A DNA stretch of 64,000 nt from Pseudooceanicola marinus (GTDB taxonomy: Bacteria > Pseudomonadota > Alphaproteobacteria > Rhodobacterales > Rhodobacteraceae): contig NZ_PGTC01000010.1 of NCBI RefSeq assembly GCF_002786295.1, positions 558,001 to 622,000 on the forward strand, read 5' to 3'. This document shows positions 55,851-64,000 of this stretch, one piece after another. The notes under the pieces were generated by a model. It saw only the letters and a list, made by a program, of their open reading frames with translations, was not told where the DNA came from and ran no database searches. Numbering within the stretch: the first letter of the stretch is position 1; the number at the start of each line of letters is the position of its first letter. The position numbers and the translations under genes were made by a program.

Positions 55851-56436
55851 TGCTGAAGGTTTCGAGACCAAGCGTGACCGGGTGCGGCGTTTGCTGCTCG
55901 ATCCGTTGGACGGCCTCGGCTTCCGCTTCCAGCGGGGTACCGATCCCGAAGAGGCGCGCAAGCGACTCGACCGGCTGGCCGATGATCTGTCCTACATGAG
56001 CGATGAGAACCTGCGGCGCCTCTTCGAGGCAATGCGCACCAAGGGTGAGGGCAAGGCGCGGGACTTCTGGCCCAGCCATGCCGCCTTCATCGCCTTGGCG
56101 CAGATCGCCCAGCCTCGACCGCTGGAGGAGATGCCCGGCTTGGCGTCCTGGTTCGGCAGTGCTGCCGGGCGGGCGGCCCTGGCCGAGGGGCGGCTGGTCG
56201 AAGAATACCGCTGGTGGTTGTCGAAGCACCGCCCGCCGATGAACCCCCAAGAGCGTCGGTTGATCGCGGACCGGGCCGGCGCGGCCCAGTCGAAGGCCGA
56301 CCGGCTGCGCGAACGGCTGGGGCTGAACCTGCCGGTGGATGCCAGCGACCGCGAGTGGCTGCATGCCTTCGACGCCCACGAAGCGGCGGCGCGGGCCCTG
56401 GTGCGGGCCGGGACCACGAAAGGGGTAGCGGCATGA
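55834..56436 (+). CDS. Phage early protein of unknown function
   Basis: The 200-residue protein is helical and rich in Arg and Glu (DRVRRLLLDPLDGLGFRFQR; ARKRLDRLADDLSYMSDENL; ADRLRERLGLNLPVDASD). AAAGGAG precedes the start. Its position after the initiator gene would suit a replication accessory protein such as a helicase loader, but no Walker motif is present. The stop overlaps the next start (ATGA). Confidence 0.65.
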   Translation: MAMRSDAEGFETKRDRVRRLLLDPLDGLGFRFQRGTDPEEARKRLDRLADDLSYMSDENLRRLFEAMRTKGEGKARDFWPSHAAFIALAQIAQPRPLEEMPGLASWFGSAAGRAALAEGRLVEEYRWWLSKHRPPMNPQERRLIADRAGAAQSKADRLRERLGLNLPVDASDREWLHAFDAHEAAARALVRAGTTKGVAA

Positions 56437-57086
56437 CCATGATGATGCGGATGACGCCGGCCCGGGCTGTCGGGCTGAAGGAGGTTTCGATCCTGGAGCT
56501 GCTGCACTGGGCCTTCCAGCGCGAGAAGATCTCGATCGAGTTCGACGACCTGCGCGCCGCGATGCCGGGCCAGCTGCCGGGCTTCGGGATGGAGTGGGTG
56601 ATGATCGAGCGCGCCCGGCTCGGGTGCCGTGTCGATGGAGGAGGGCGGTCTGATCCGCATCCCGACGCCGAAGCGGTGGCCGATGCCCTGGCGCAGCTGC
56701 CGGAGGGCGTGGGTGGTCGCCGCATGGCTCTGACCATCGCAGAACTGGCCCGAGCCGGTCAGCTCCACGGCTGGGGCTCCGGCCAGGCGCCGCAGGTGCA
56801 GCCGCGCGGCTGGCGTCAGACGAAGCACGGCCTCTTCGCCGAGACGGAAAGCTGTGGAGTGGTGCGGTATCGCAGTCGCGGTAAGGCCCGCGAGGTTGAA
56901 ACGCGCTGGTGCCCGATCAGGATCGAGAACCATCCGCGGGAAGAGGCCCGGGCGCGGCGGGCCTATCTGCTGTGGTGGGGTGCTCTGAGGGAGCTGCGGG
57001 ATACGTTCCGGCTATATGGCGGGCTGACACGGCATCAGGTTTCAGAGCAGATGCCGACCATGAAGCCATGGATCCGCAATAGCTAA
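56433..57086 (+). CDS. Phage hypothetical protein
   Basis: The 217-residue product begins MTMMMRMTPARAVGLKEVSI and ends TMKPWIRNS. A region SILELLHWAFQREKISIEFD resembles a short helical DNA-binding element; the C-terminal third has LLWWGALRELRDTFRLYGGL. It is the last gene of the coupled early operon. The function is unknown; phage antitermination-like proteins often lie at this place. Confidence 0.65.
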   Translation: MTMMMRMTPARAVGLKEVSILELLHWAFQREKISIEFDDLRAAMPGQLPGFGMEWVMIERARLGCRVDGGGRSDPHPDAEAVADALAQLPEGVGGRRMALTIAELARAGQLHGWGSGQAPQVQPRGWRQTKHGLFAETESCGVVRYRSRGKAREVETRWCPIRIENHPREEARARRAYLLWWGALRELRDTFRLYGGLTRHQVSEQMPTMKPWIRNS

Positions 57087-57230
57087 TCTATTGGCAATGC
57101 GACCCGGGAATGACCTTGATTTAGGGAGCAGCTTTTTCGTCACACTGGCCAATTTACTTGAGCGTATAGTTTACCTGATGCGCGGAAACACGCTTCTGTG
57201 ATCGTGTGAATACAAATTAAGGGACACTAA

Positions 57231-57563
57231 ATGCGTTTTCTCATTCTCGCGCCTCTGGCGGTTCTTGCGGTTGCGGCGTGTGCAAAAAAGCCTGACCAGA
57301 TTGCTGCCGTAGAGCTGCCGGACGATACCTACCGCGCCGCCTCGTGCCGCTCCTTGGCTGCTGAAAAGCTCAAGATTTCTCAGGAACTTGCCAACCTTTC
57401 GGCAAAGCAGCAAACCGCTGCGAACGGTGACGCTTGGGGCGTTTTCCTTCTCGGTCTTCCGGTTTCTTCGATGTCGGGTAACGACCAGGAGACGATGATC
57501 GCGGTGGCAAAAGGCAAGATCCAGTCCATCGAACGGACCCAGACGGCCAAGGGCTGCGCCTGA
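57231..57563 (+). CDS. Phage-borne lipoprotein (moron candidate)
   Basis: The 110-residue precursor has a lipoprotein signal (MRFLILAPLAVLAVAACAKK) with lipobox VAAC and Cys17 as the lipidated residue. The mature part is a helical hairpin (SCRSLAAEKLKISQELANLS; VAKGKIQSIERTQTAKGC). It has its own upstream A+T-rich region, a good AAGGGA site and a strong terminator after it, the pattern of morons expressed in the lysogen. It may act at the cell surface. Function is unknown. Confidence 0.75.
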   Translation: MRFLILAPLAVLAVAACAKKPDQIAAVELPDDTYRAASCRSLAAEKLKISQELANLSAKQQTAANGDAWGVFLLGLPVSSMSGNDQETMIAVAKGKIQSIERTQTAKGCA

Positions 57564-57648
57564 CCTAAGTTTGTCGAGTCGATCGCGTCTCGCAAATTAT
57601 TATTGACGAGTTGGTTAGCCTATTGCATCAATGCAGCCGACCTCATTG

Positions 57649-57687
57649 CGCCCGGAGCTGATTGCCAGCTGCCGGGCGTTTTCATTT
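57649..57687 (+). terminator. Strong terminator after the lipoprotein gene
   Basis: CGCCCGG-AGCTG (57649-57660) pairs with CAGCT and CCGGGCG (57666-57678) with one bulged G, followed by TTTTCATTT. It separates the moron gene from the packaging genes. Confidence 0.85.
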
Positions 57688-57706
57688 CCCGACATCAAGG
57701 ATCACC

Positions 57707-58084
57707 ATGCCGCGCAAGATCTGCGTCGCCTTCGGCTGCGAAGAGTTGGCCGGCGCCGGGCTTTCCCATTGCCCTGAGCATGAAGAGATCCGGCAGGCGA
57801 AGATCGCGGCGCGAAAGGCCGAGGCCCAGCAAGGCGCGGAGGCGCAGGCGAACCGTCGGCTTTATCGCTCGGCCGCCTGGCAGCGCGCGGCGAAGGGGTT
57901 CCTGGCCAAACACCCGGTCTGCGCCCATTGCGCGGAGCTGGGGCTGGTGGTGCCGGCGTCGGAGGTCGACCACATCGACCCGCACCTCGGTGACCGGGCA
58001 AAGTTCTGGGAGCGGGCCAATTGGCAGCCGCTCTGCAAGCCCTGCCATTCGCGGAAGACGGCGAAGGAAGTCTTCCATCGCTGA
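57707..58084 (+). CDS. HNH endonuclease of the phage packaging module
   Basis: The 125-residue protein carries a zinc-binding Cys cluster at the N-terminus (CVAFGCEELAGAGLSHC) and an HNH core: CAHCAELGL, SEVDHIDPHLGD and PLCKPCHSRKT. In HK97-like phages such a small HNH protein, encoded next to the terminase, is needed with terminase to cut DNA at cos. AAGGATCACC stands before the ATG. The gene lies 109 bases before the terminase small subunit. Confidence 0.93.
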   Translation: MPRKICVAFGCEELAGAGLSHCPEHEEIRQAKIAARKAEAQQGAEAQANRRLYRSAAWQRAAKGFLAKHPVCAHCAELGLVVPASEVDHIDPHLGDRAKFWERANWQPLCKPCHSRKTAKEVFHR

Positions 58085-58193
58085 CCCCGGGGGTACCTCC
58101 AAAATCTGGCGCAACTGCTCCTGACCGGTGAGGGGACCGACGCTTTCGCACGCGCGTAATTGAGAAAAAAAGCCCACTTGAAAGGAGGGTAGG

Positions 58194-58637
58194 ATGAAAG
58201 GAAAGAAGCCAGCCCTCGACAATGTGGTGCCCATGAAGGGCGACAGCTACCGCCCGACGCCGCCGGCGCCGGAGTGGTTCCCGCATCCCGAGGCGGTAGA
58301 GGCCTGGGAGCACCTGGCGCCGGTGCTGATCGCCAAGAACCGCCTGGAGCCGCACCACGAAGATCTCTTCGCGGCCTATTGCGTCGCGGTCGGGGATTTC
58401 GTCCGCTTCAGCGGCGAGCTGGCGGTTCTGGGGAATTACTACGAGGTGAAGACCCGCAACGGCCTGCAGGAGAAGAAACGGGCCGCCTGGGGTCAGCGGC
58501 AGGACGCGCTGGCCACCATGCAGCGGATCGGTGCGCTTTACGGCATGTCGCCGGTAGACGAGGCGCGCCTCGGCAATGGCGGCCAGGGGTCCTTCCTGGA
58601 GGAACTGGAAAAGGCGATGCGCGGTGGTGCATCCTGA
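58194..58637 (+). CDS. Phage terminase small subunit (P27-like)
   Basis: The 147-residue protein has the P27 family layout: HPEAVEAWEHLAPVLIAKNR, LEPHHEDLFAAYCVAVGDFV and NPDxxR-like GLQEKKRAAWGQRQDALATM. It recognises the packaging site and delivers DNA to the large subunit. AAAGGAGGG is upstream of the ATG. Its end overlaps the start of the large subunit gene. Confidence 0.93.
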   Translation: MKGKKPALDNVVPMKGDSYRPTPPAPEWFPHPEAVEAWEHLAPVLIAKNRLEPHHEDLFAAYCVAVGDFVRFSGELAVLGNYYEVKTRNGLQEKKRAAWGQRQDALATMQRIGALYGMSPVDEARLGNGGQGSFLEELEKAMRGGAS

Positions 58638-60291
58638 GGATCACCCGGTCTCGGTCTATGCCCGCGACGTGGTCGAGGGGCGGATCGTGGCGGGCGAGCT
58701 GGTCACCATGGCCTGCGCCCGGCATCTCTCGGACCTGGAAACAGGCGCAGAGCGGGGGCTCCACTTCGACCCCGAGGGTGCAGACCGGATCCTGAATTTC
58801 GCGAAGATCCTGCGGCACACCGAGGGGGCCTTGGCGGGCAAGTCCTTCGAGCTGCAGCCCTGGCAGGTTTTCCGCATGGGCTCGGTCTTCGGCTGGAAGC
58901 GGGCGGACGGGCTGCGCCGGTTCCGCAACACCTATCACCAGGTGGGCAAGAAGAACGGCAAGACGACCGACACGGCGGTCCCGATGCTCTTCTCGCAGCT
59001 GCTGGACGGCGAGGCGGCGCCGCAAGCCTACTGCGCGGCGACGACGCGCGACCAGGCGGGGCTGCTGTTCCGGGGCATCAAGCGGATGATCAAGCATTCG
59101 CCGGTGCTGAGCCGGGGCATGGATGTCTACCGGACCCAGATTGAGAACCCGCACACGGACGGGCTGATCGCCTGCCTGTCGCGGGACGGAAACAGCTCGG
59201 ACGGGATCAACCCGCACTTCCTGGCGCGGGACGAGATGCACCGCTGGACCGACCGCGAGTTGGCCGAGACGATCACGGAATCCATGATCGCCCGCAGCCA
59301 GCCCATCGACTGGGTGATTACCACGGCCGGCCACGATCGGGCCTCGCTCTGCGGCGAGCTGCGGGACTACGCTGAGAGCGTTCTGCGCGGCGATGTCCAA
59401 GATGACCGCTTCTTCGCCTATGTGGCCGAGCCGCCCGTGGACTGCGACCCGATGGACCCGAGGAGCTGGGCCATGGGCAATCCGAACCTGGACGTTTCAA
59501 AGCCGCGGGCCGAGATCGAGGCTGCGGCGAAGCTGGCGCAGATCATCGCGGCGAAGATGCCGAACTTCCGGCGGTTTCACCTGAACCTCTGGACCGAGGG
59601 CGCCGAGACCTGGATCGCCCGGGACGTCTGGGACCAGGGAGCGGCCGCCGCGCCGCAGGACATCACCGCCTTCAAGGGGCGCCGCGCCTGGGTCGGGCTG
59701 GACCTGTCGAACAAGGTCGACACCACGGCCCTCGTGGTCGCGATCCCCGAAGGCGAGCAGATCCACGTCTTCGCCTATACCTTCCTGCCGGAGGGGCCGC
59801 GGGGTTTCATCCACCGCGCCCAGACGGAGAAGCGCGAATATGTCGGCTGGCAGCAGGCCGGCTGGCTGGAGATCTGCAAGGGCGGTTCGGTCGATGAGGA
59901 AGAGATCCGGGCGCGGCTGCACTGGCTGCGCCGGCATCTCGATATCCAGGAGGTCGCCTATGACCCCTGGGGCATGAAGTACCTGGCCGAGCGGCTGGAA
60001 AAGGACGGCTTCCCGATGGTCGAGCACCGCCAGGGCTTCGCCAGCATGTCCAACCCGATGAAGCGGGTGGAGGAGCTGGTTGCGCAGAACCGGATCCGCC
60101 ATGGCGGCAACCCGGTTCTGGCCTGGCAGGTCGGCAACGTGCACCGCGACGAAGACGCCTCGGAGAATGTGAAGCCGAACAAGAGGAAGAGCACCGGGCG
60201 GATCGACGCGGCGGTGGCGATGATCATGGCGGTCGGCCGGGCGGTGGCCGGCAAGGGCAAGACGAAACACCGGGAGATCGAGGTCATATGA
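58624..60291 (+). CDS. Phage terminase large subunit
   Basis: The 555-residue motor has an ATPase domain with Walker A GKKNGKTTD (about 108-116) and Walker B FLARDEMHRW, and a RNase H-like nuclease domain beginning VGLDLSNKVDTTALVVAI with the metal-binding Asp. It packages DNA into the prohead and cuts concatemers. A GTG start at 58624 is chosen, overlapping the small subunit stop; an ATG at 58576 would add residues with no family match. Its stop overlaps the portal gene start (ATGA). Confidence 0.95.
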   Translation: MVHPEDHPVSVYARDVVEGRIVAGELVTMACARHLSDLETGAERGLHFDPEGADRILNFAKILRHTEGALAGKSFELQPWQVFRMGSVFGWKRADGLRRFRNTYHQVGKKNGKTTDTAVPMLFSQLLDGEAAPQAYCAATTRDQAGLLFRGIKRMIKHSPVLSRGMDVYRTQIENPHTDGLIACLSRDGNSSDGINPHFLARDEMHRWTDRELAETITESMIARSQPIDWVITTAGHDRASLCGELRDYAESVLRGDVQDDRFFAYVAEPPVDCDPMDPRSWAMGNPNLDVSKPRAEIEAAAKLAQIIAAKMPNFRRFHLNLWTEGAETWIARDVWDQGAAAAPQDITAFKGRRAWVGLDLSNKVDTTALVVAIPEGEQIHVFAYTFLPEGPRGFIHRAQTEKREYVGWQQAGWLEICKGGSVDEEEIRARLHWLRRHLDIQEVAYDPWGMKYLAERLEKDGFPMVEHRQGFASMSNPMKRVEELVAQNRIRHGGNPVLAWQVGNVHRDEDASENVKPNKRKSTGRIDAAVAMIMAVGRAVAGKGKTKHREIEVI

Positions 60292-61574
60292 GCATCTTCT
60301 CAACCCTGATGCGCGGATCCCGCGCCGCGCCGGTCCCGGCCGTGCCCCGGGCCGAACCGCCTGTCACCACTGGCGCCCAGGCCGTCAGCGGCACCGCGCA
60401 ACCGGAGCCTTGGTTGCAGGACATCGGCTTTTCCGGCGGCGGCAGCCGCGTCGCCTCGCTGCCCCGGGTCACCCCGGTCATCGCGCAGCGCCATGCGACC
60501 GTCACGGCCTGCTGCACGATCATCGCCGGTGACCTGGCGAAGCTGCCCCTGCAGGTCTGGCAGCGGGACGCCCAAGGGCGCGAGGTGCGCGTGCGCGACC
60601 ACGCCGCCGGCTACCTGCTGAACGTCGAGGCCTCGGCGGGCGTGACCGCGATGGTGACCCGCTTCGCCATGGCCTACGCCTTCGCCCTGCGCGGCACCGC
60701 CTACGCCTATGCGCCTCGCGACGGGGCGGGCGAGCTGACGATGATCGACTGGGTGCATCCCGATCACTGCAGCGTCCTGCGCAACGGCCGGGCGCGGTTC
60801 TACGACTTCGACGACGGGGAGGGGATCCGCCGCCGGGCGCCGGGCCGGGCGATGGTTCACCTGCGCTATATGTCCGAGGATGGCTGGACCGGCCGCAGCC
60901 CGATCGCGGTGGCGGCCGAGAGCTTCGGGATCGCCCTGGCCGGACAGGAAGCGGCGGCGCGGTCTGCCTCGGGCACCTCGATGAAGGCCTTCGCCAAGAC
61001 CCACGCCTTCGACGCGGATGAAGAAAACTACCAGCGCCAGAAGGAGCGACTGCGCCGGGCGCTGCGGGATGAGGGCGACAACGGCATCCCGGTGATCGGC
61101 CCGGATGATGACATCAATCGCCTGGATCTCTCGGCCGCCGATCAGCAGCTGCTGGAAAGCCGCAAGTTCGACCGCGAACAGATCGCCGCGACCTACCGGA
61201 TGCCGCCCTCGAAACTCCAGATGCTGGAGTTCGGGGTGAAGGCCAACGGCCAGCAGCAGGCCATCGACTACCGCTCCGACTGCCTCAGTCACTGGGGCGG
61301 GTTCATCGAAACCCAGCTGGCCCTGGGCCTGCTGACCGAGGCCGAGAGGCGCGAGGGCCTGTTCCTGCGCCACAACTTCGACGCGCTGCTGCGGGCGACG
61401 ACGAAGGAGCGGTACGACGCGCTGAACAAGGCCGTGGGCGGCCCCTGGATGTCGCTGAACGAGGCCCGCCGCGAGGAAGGGCTGAGCGACGTTGACGGCG
61501 GTGACGCGATCTACCCGCCGCCGAACATGACCCGGGACGAGAGCCCGACCGAGGACAAGGAGACCGAGGAATGA
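60288..61574 (+). CDS. HK97-family portal protein
   Basis: The 428-residue protein forms the dodecameric ring at the head vertex for DNA passage and tail joining. Typical HK97 portal segments are AQRHATVTACCTIIAGDLAK, MTRFAMAYAFALRGTAYAYA-type core and REQIAATYRMPPSKLQMLEF. ATGA overlaps link it to the terminase and protease genes. Confidence 0.95.
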   Translation: MSIFSTLMRGSRAAPVPAVPRAEPPVTTGAQAVSGTAQPEPWLQDIGFSGGGSRVASLPRVTPVIAQRHATVTACCTIIAGDLAKLPLQVWQRDAQGREVRVRDHAAGYLLNVEASAGVTAMVTRFAMAYAFALRGTAYAYAPRDGAGELTMIDWVHPDHCSVLRNGRARFYDFDDGEGIRRRAPGRAMVHLRYMSEDGWTGRSPIAVAAESFGIALAGQEAAARSASGTSMKAFAKTHAFDADEENYQRQKERLRRALRDEGDNGIPVIGPDDDINRLDLSAADQQLLESRKFDREQIAATYRMPPSKLQMLEFGVKANGQQQAIDYRSDCLSHWGGFIETQLALGLLTEAERREGLFLRHNFDALLRATTKERYDALNKAVGGPWMSLNEARREEGLSDVDGGDAIYPPPNMTRDESPTEDKETEE

Positions 61575-62482
61575 CCCGACCGACCCTGCGCGCCCTGCTG
61601 GGCGGCACCGTCATGGCGCTGCATGAACCGGCGGCCCGTGCACTGCTGGAACAGCCAATGCCCGACGCGACCGCGCCCGGCGAGGTCGCCGCCGCAGTCG
61701 CCGAGCGCTTCGCGGTGGAGCGCAGCGTGGCCGTGGTACCCGTGCGCGGCGTGCTGACGCCCAACTCGGCCATTCTCGAACGCTGGTTCGGCTGGGCCAC
61801 TTATCGCGGGTTGATCGAGACCTGCGAGCAGCTCGCCAGCGATGAGGCGGTCTCGGCCGTGGTGCTGGAGCTGGATACGCCCGGCGGCGCGGTGCGGGGC
61901 TGTGCCGGCGCTGCCGCCGCCATCGCCGAGCTGAACAAAGTGAAGCCGGTCCATGCGCTGGTTGACCCGCTGGCCGCCAGCGCCGGCTACTGGCTCGCCA
62001 GCCAGGCGCGCGAGATCTCGGTGGCCCCCGGCGCCGAGTTGGGCAGCATCGGGGCCGGGCTGATGACCGGGGCCTATGTGCAGCCGGGCGCCTCGACGGG
62101 CCTGCAACTCTTCGAGTTCACCTCGCCCCATGCCCGGGCCAAGTGGCCGGACCCTTCGACCGAGGAGGGCAAGGCGGAGCTCGAACGCAGCCTGGCCGAG
62201 GCGGAGGCACGTTTCCATGAGGCTGCGGCCGCGGGGCGCGGCATGACGGCGGAGGACCTGCGCAGCCGGGCCAGTGTGACAGATGATCCGCGCGACGGCG
62301 GGGCGGTTTTCGATGGGGCCGGCGCGATCTCGCGCGGGCTGGCCGACCAGATCGAGAGCCGGCGCGCCTTCTATACCCGCATTCTCGGATCCTATGCCCC
62401 GGCGCCGCGCAAGAGCCGCAGCGCCGGACCCCGGGCTGTCTCGGCCCGGGCGGCCGCCGCCCTGGCTCTCGCCCGAACCTGA
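61571..62482 (+). CDS. S49-type capsid maturation protease
   Basis: The 303-residue protein has a SppA/ClpP-like fold: VVLELDTPGGAVRGCAGAA, then the catalytic Ser137 in VDPLAASAGYWLAS and GAELGSIGAGLMTGAYV. Such proteases in HK97-like phages cut the scaffold domain from the major capsid protein. The Ala/Arg-rich C-terminal tail may be a scaffold-like extension. It lies directly before the major capsid gene. Confidence 0.92.
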   Translation: MTRPTLRALLGGTVMALHEPAARALLEQPMPDATAPGEVAAAVAERFAVERSVAVVPVRGVLTPNSAILERWFGWATYRGLIETCEQLASDEAVSAVVLELDTPGGAVRGCAGAAAAIAELNKVKPVHALVDPLAASAGYWLASQAREISVAPGAELGSIGAGLMTGAYVQPGASTGLQLFEFTSPHARAKWPDPSTEEGKAELERSLAEAEARFHEAAAAGRGMTAEDLRSRASVTDDPRDGGAVFDGAGAISRGLADQIESRRAFYTRILGSYAPAPRKSRSAGPRAVSARAAAALALART

Positions 62483-62575
62483 CCCGACCGACAGACGACC
62501 TCAAGACACCCTGCCGCAGAACGCGGACGGGGCTGAACCGCTGCGCGCGTGCAGCATTTCCCAAGGAGAACCCTG

Positions 62576-63895
62576 ATGAACCTCGACGACCTGCGCCGCG
62601 CCCGAAAGGCCGCGGCTGACAAGATGAAAGCCTCGGCCGACAAGCTGGCGGAGCTGGAAGCGGCAGAGGCCCCGGATGAGGCCGCCATGGCCACGGCCCA
62701 GGCGGAGTTCGATGCGGCGGACACCGAGTTCCAGGCCGCTGACCGCAAGGTGAAACGCGCCGAGGGCGTCGAAGCGGCCCAGGCCGCCGCTGCAACCGGC
62801 GACACCACCACCCCCGCAGCCCCCGCCGCAACCGTGCCCGCGCAGCCCGCGAATCCCGATCATCAGGGGCTTGAGGTCGGCTTCATGGCGCTGGCGCTTG
62901 CCGCCAACCGCGGCGACCGGGAACGCGCCTCCGCCATGCTGGAGAGCGAGGGCCATTCGGGCATCGGCGCCGCGCTGAACTCCACCTCGGAGACCGCCGG
63001 CGGCGTCCTGGTGCCGCGCCCCCTGGCGTCCCAGATGATCGAACTGTTGCGCCCCCGCGTGGTTGTGCGCAAGGCCGGGGCGCGCACCGTGCCGATGTCG
63101 GCCGGCGAGCTGCGCCATGCCAAGCAGACCGGCGGGGCGACCGCCAGCTATGGCGGCGAGATCGACCCGATCGAGGAGAGCGAACCCTCCTTCGACAAGG
63201 TCGACCGCAGCCTGAAGAAACTCAGCTCGCTGGTGCCTGTCTCCAACACGCTGCTGACGCGGGCCACCGTGGGCGGCGCCCAGATGATCCGCGACGACAT
63301 GCTGAAGGTCATGGCGTTGCGCGAAGACCTGGCCTTCCTGCGCAATGACGGCTCGGGCGTGCTGCCCAAGGGCATGCGCTACTGGGCGCTCGGCGCACAC
63401 TGGGATGCAGGCCCCGTCGCCGCGACGGCGCTGGCGGCCGATACCGCCCTGCGCCGCTGCGTCTCGCTGGTCGAGGATGCCAATGTCTCGATGATGAAGC
63501 CGGGCTGGATCATGCGCGCCAGCGCCAAGGCCTGGGTGGCCAGCCTGCGCGACGCCAACGGCAATCCGCTCTTCCCCGAGGTCGAACGGGCCGGCACGCT
63601 GAAGGGTTACCCGATCCACACGACCTCGCAGGTGCCCAACAACCTCGGCGCCGGCAGCAACGAGACCGAGATCTATTTCGCCGACTTCGCGGAAATGATG
63701 ATCGGGGAGGGTGGTGACCTGCGCATCGCACAGTCGACCGAGGCGGCCTTCGTGGACAGCAGCGGCGACACCCAGTCGGCCTTCCAGCGCGACATGACCC
63801 TGTTCCGGGCCATCGCCGAGCACGACTTCGCCCCCGAGCATGACGAGGCCATCGCCGGCTTCAACGCGGCGGACTGGTCGCTGCAGGCGGCCTGA
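62576..63895 (+). CDS. Phage major capsid protein (HK97 type)
   Basis: The 439-residue protein has an N-terminal coiled-coil delta (scaffold) domain at residues 2-75 (MNLDDLRRARKAAADKMKAS), an Ala/Pro linker, and the HK97 fold from about residue 110 (LNSTSETAGGVLVPRPLASQ; VRKAGARTVPMSAGEL; YPIHTTSQVPNNLGA). The delta domain is expected to be cleaved by the upstream protease near residue 105. AAGGAG before the ATG at 62576 sets the start; an earlier ATG is 27 bases upstream. Confidence 0.95.
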   Translation: MNLDDLRRARKAAADKMKASADKLAELEAAEAPDEAAMATAQAEFDAADTEFQAADRKVKRAEGVEAAQAAAATGDTTTPAAPAATVPAQPANPDHQGLEVGFMALALAANRGDRERASAMLESEGHSGIGAALNSTSETAGGVLVPRPLASQMIELLRPRVVVRKAGARTVPMSAGELRHAKQTGGATASYGGEIDPIEESEPSFDKVDRSLKKLSSLVPVSNTLLTRATVGGAQMIRDDMLKVMALREDLAFLRNDGSGVLPKGMRYWALGAHWDAGPVAATALAADTALRRCVSLVEDANVSMMKPGWIMRASAKAWVASLRDANGNPLFPEVERAGTLKGYPIHTTSQVPNNLGAGSNETEIYFADFAEMMIGEGGDLRIAQSTEAAFVDSSGDTQSAFQRDMTLFRAIAEHDFAPEHDEAIAGFNAADWSLQAA

Positions 63896-63905
63896 TCCGT
63901 CCACC

Positions 63906-63937
63906 CCGCGCCGGGATGATCCCGGCGCGGTCCCTTT
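63906..63937 (+). terminator. Hairpin after the major capsid gene
   Basis: A perfect 11-bp stem (63906-63916 with 63920-63930) with a 3-base loop is followed by TCCCTTTCCC. Partial terminators after the capsid gene are common and raise capsid over downstream proteins. Confidence 0.7.
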
Positions 63938-63961
63938 CCCTTCCGATCTGGAGATCCCGAC

Positions 63962-64000
63962 ATGATGATGACCCCGGTGACGTTCAAAAAGCATTCCGGC
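63962..64000 (+). CDS. Start of a phage gene cut by the window end
   Basis: The first 13 codons read MMMTPVTFKKHSG and are preceded by GGAGATCCCGAC. In HK97-like modules a small head-completion or head-tail joining protein gene follows the capsid gene, which would fit. Too little is visible for a family assignment. Confidence 0.6.
   Translation, partial: MMMTPVTFKKHSG

Overview
The window is GC-rich chromosomal DNA from an alphaproteobacterium, most likely of the order Rhodobacterales. This rests on gene content: an NDUFA12-type complex I subunit, a GapR (DUF2312) protein, a ScfR-type short-chain fatty-acid regulator, DUF2155, DUF2244 and DUF3008 proteins, clpP-clpX, an aa3 oxidase subunit I, and an FnrL-type box upstream of ctaD. 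The genus cannot be fixed from the sequence alone.

Regions 1-27,500 and 40,450-46,390 are ordinary core genome. The first holds a FixJ-like regulator fragment, ilvC facing two Lrp genes, a UbiH-type monooxygenase, a pyrimidine nucleotidase, a GntR regulator, a frameshifted processive glycosyltransferase, carA, yqeY, ctaD with a perfect FNR box, a cytochrome c, lipB, a secreted peptidoglycan-binding protein, tRNA-Leu(GAG), an MFS exporter, tesB, clpP, clpX, aat and accB-accC. The second holds a FliM/FliN-like protein, a DUF442-type phosphatase, small conserved proteins, GapR and an Fbp-type iron permease.

Region 27,680-40,400 looks like one physiological block for acetate or another short-chain acid. 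It contains acs, a complete LivFGMH-type ABC transporter with its binding protein, a divergent ScfR/RamB-type regulator behind a direct repeat, and a two-component set: a receiver-only regulator, a small membrane protein and a histidine kinase fused to a sodium/solute symporter domain of the CbrA/CrbS type. The link between these parts is inferred from position and family knowledge.

A tRNA-Thr(TGT) gene at 46,443 marks the edge of foreign DNA. From about 46,520 to 49,540 the base composition drops in GC. There lie two overlapping genes, a 706-residue GNAT-PIN fusion and an ASCH-domain protein, which look like a toxin-antitoxin or defence cassette.

From 49,545 to the end lies the left part of an HK97-like prophage. 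The leftward operon encodes two mini-proteins, a ParB-like protein, a small protein and a tyrosine integrase. Next come an XRE repressor and a Cro-like gene with four related operator sites, then a rightward early operon. That operon's replication gene carries seven 23-bp iterons next to an A+T-rich stretch, arranged like the lambda origin inside gene O. A lipoprotein moron follows, then HNH endonuclease, terminase small and large subunits, portal, S49-type maturation protease and major capsid protein. The prophage continues beyond the window.
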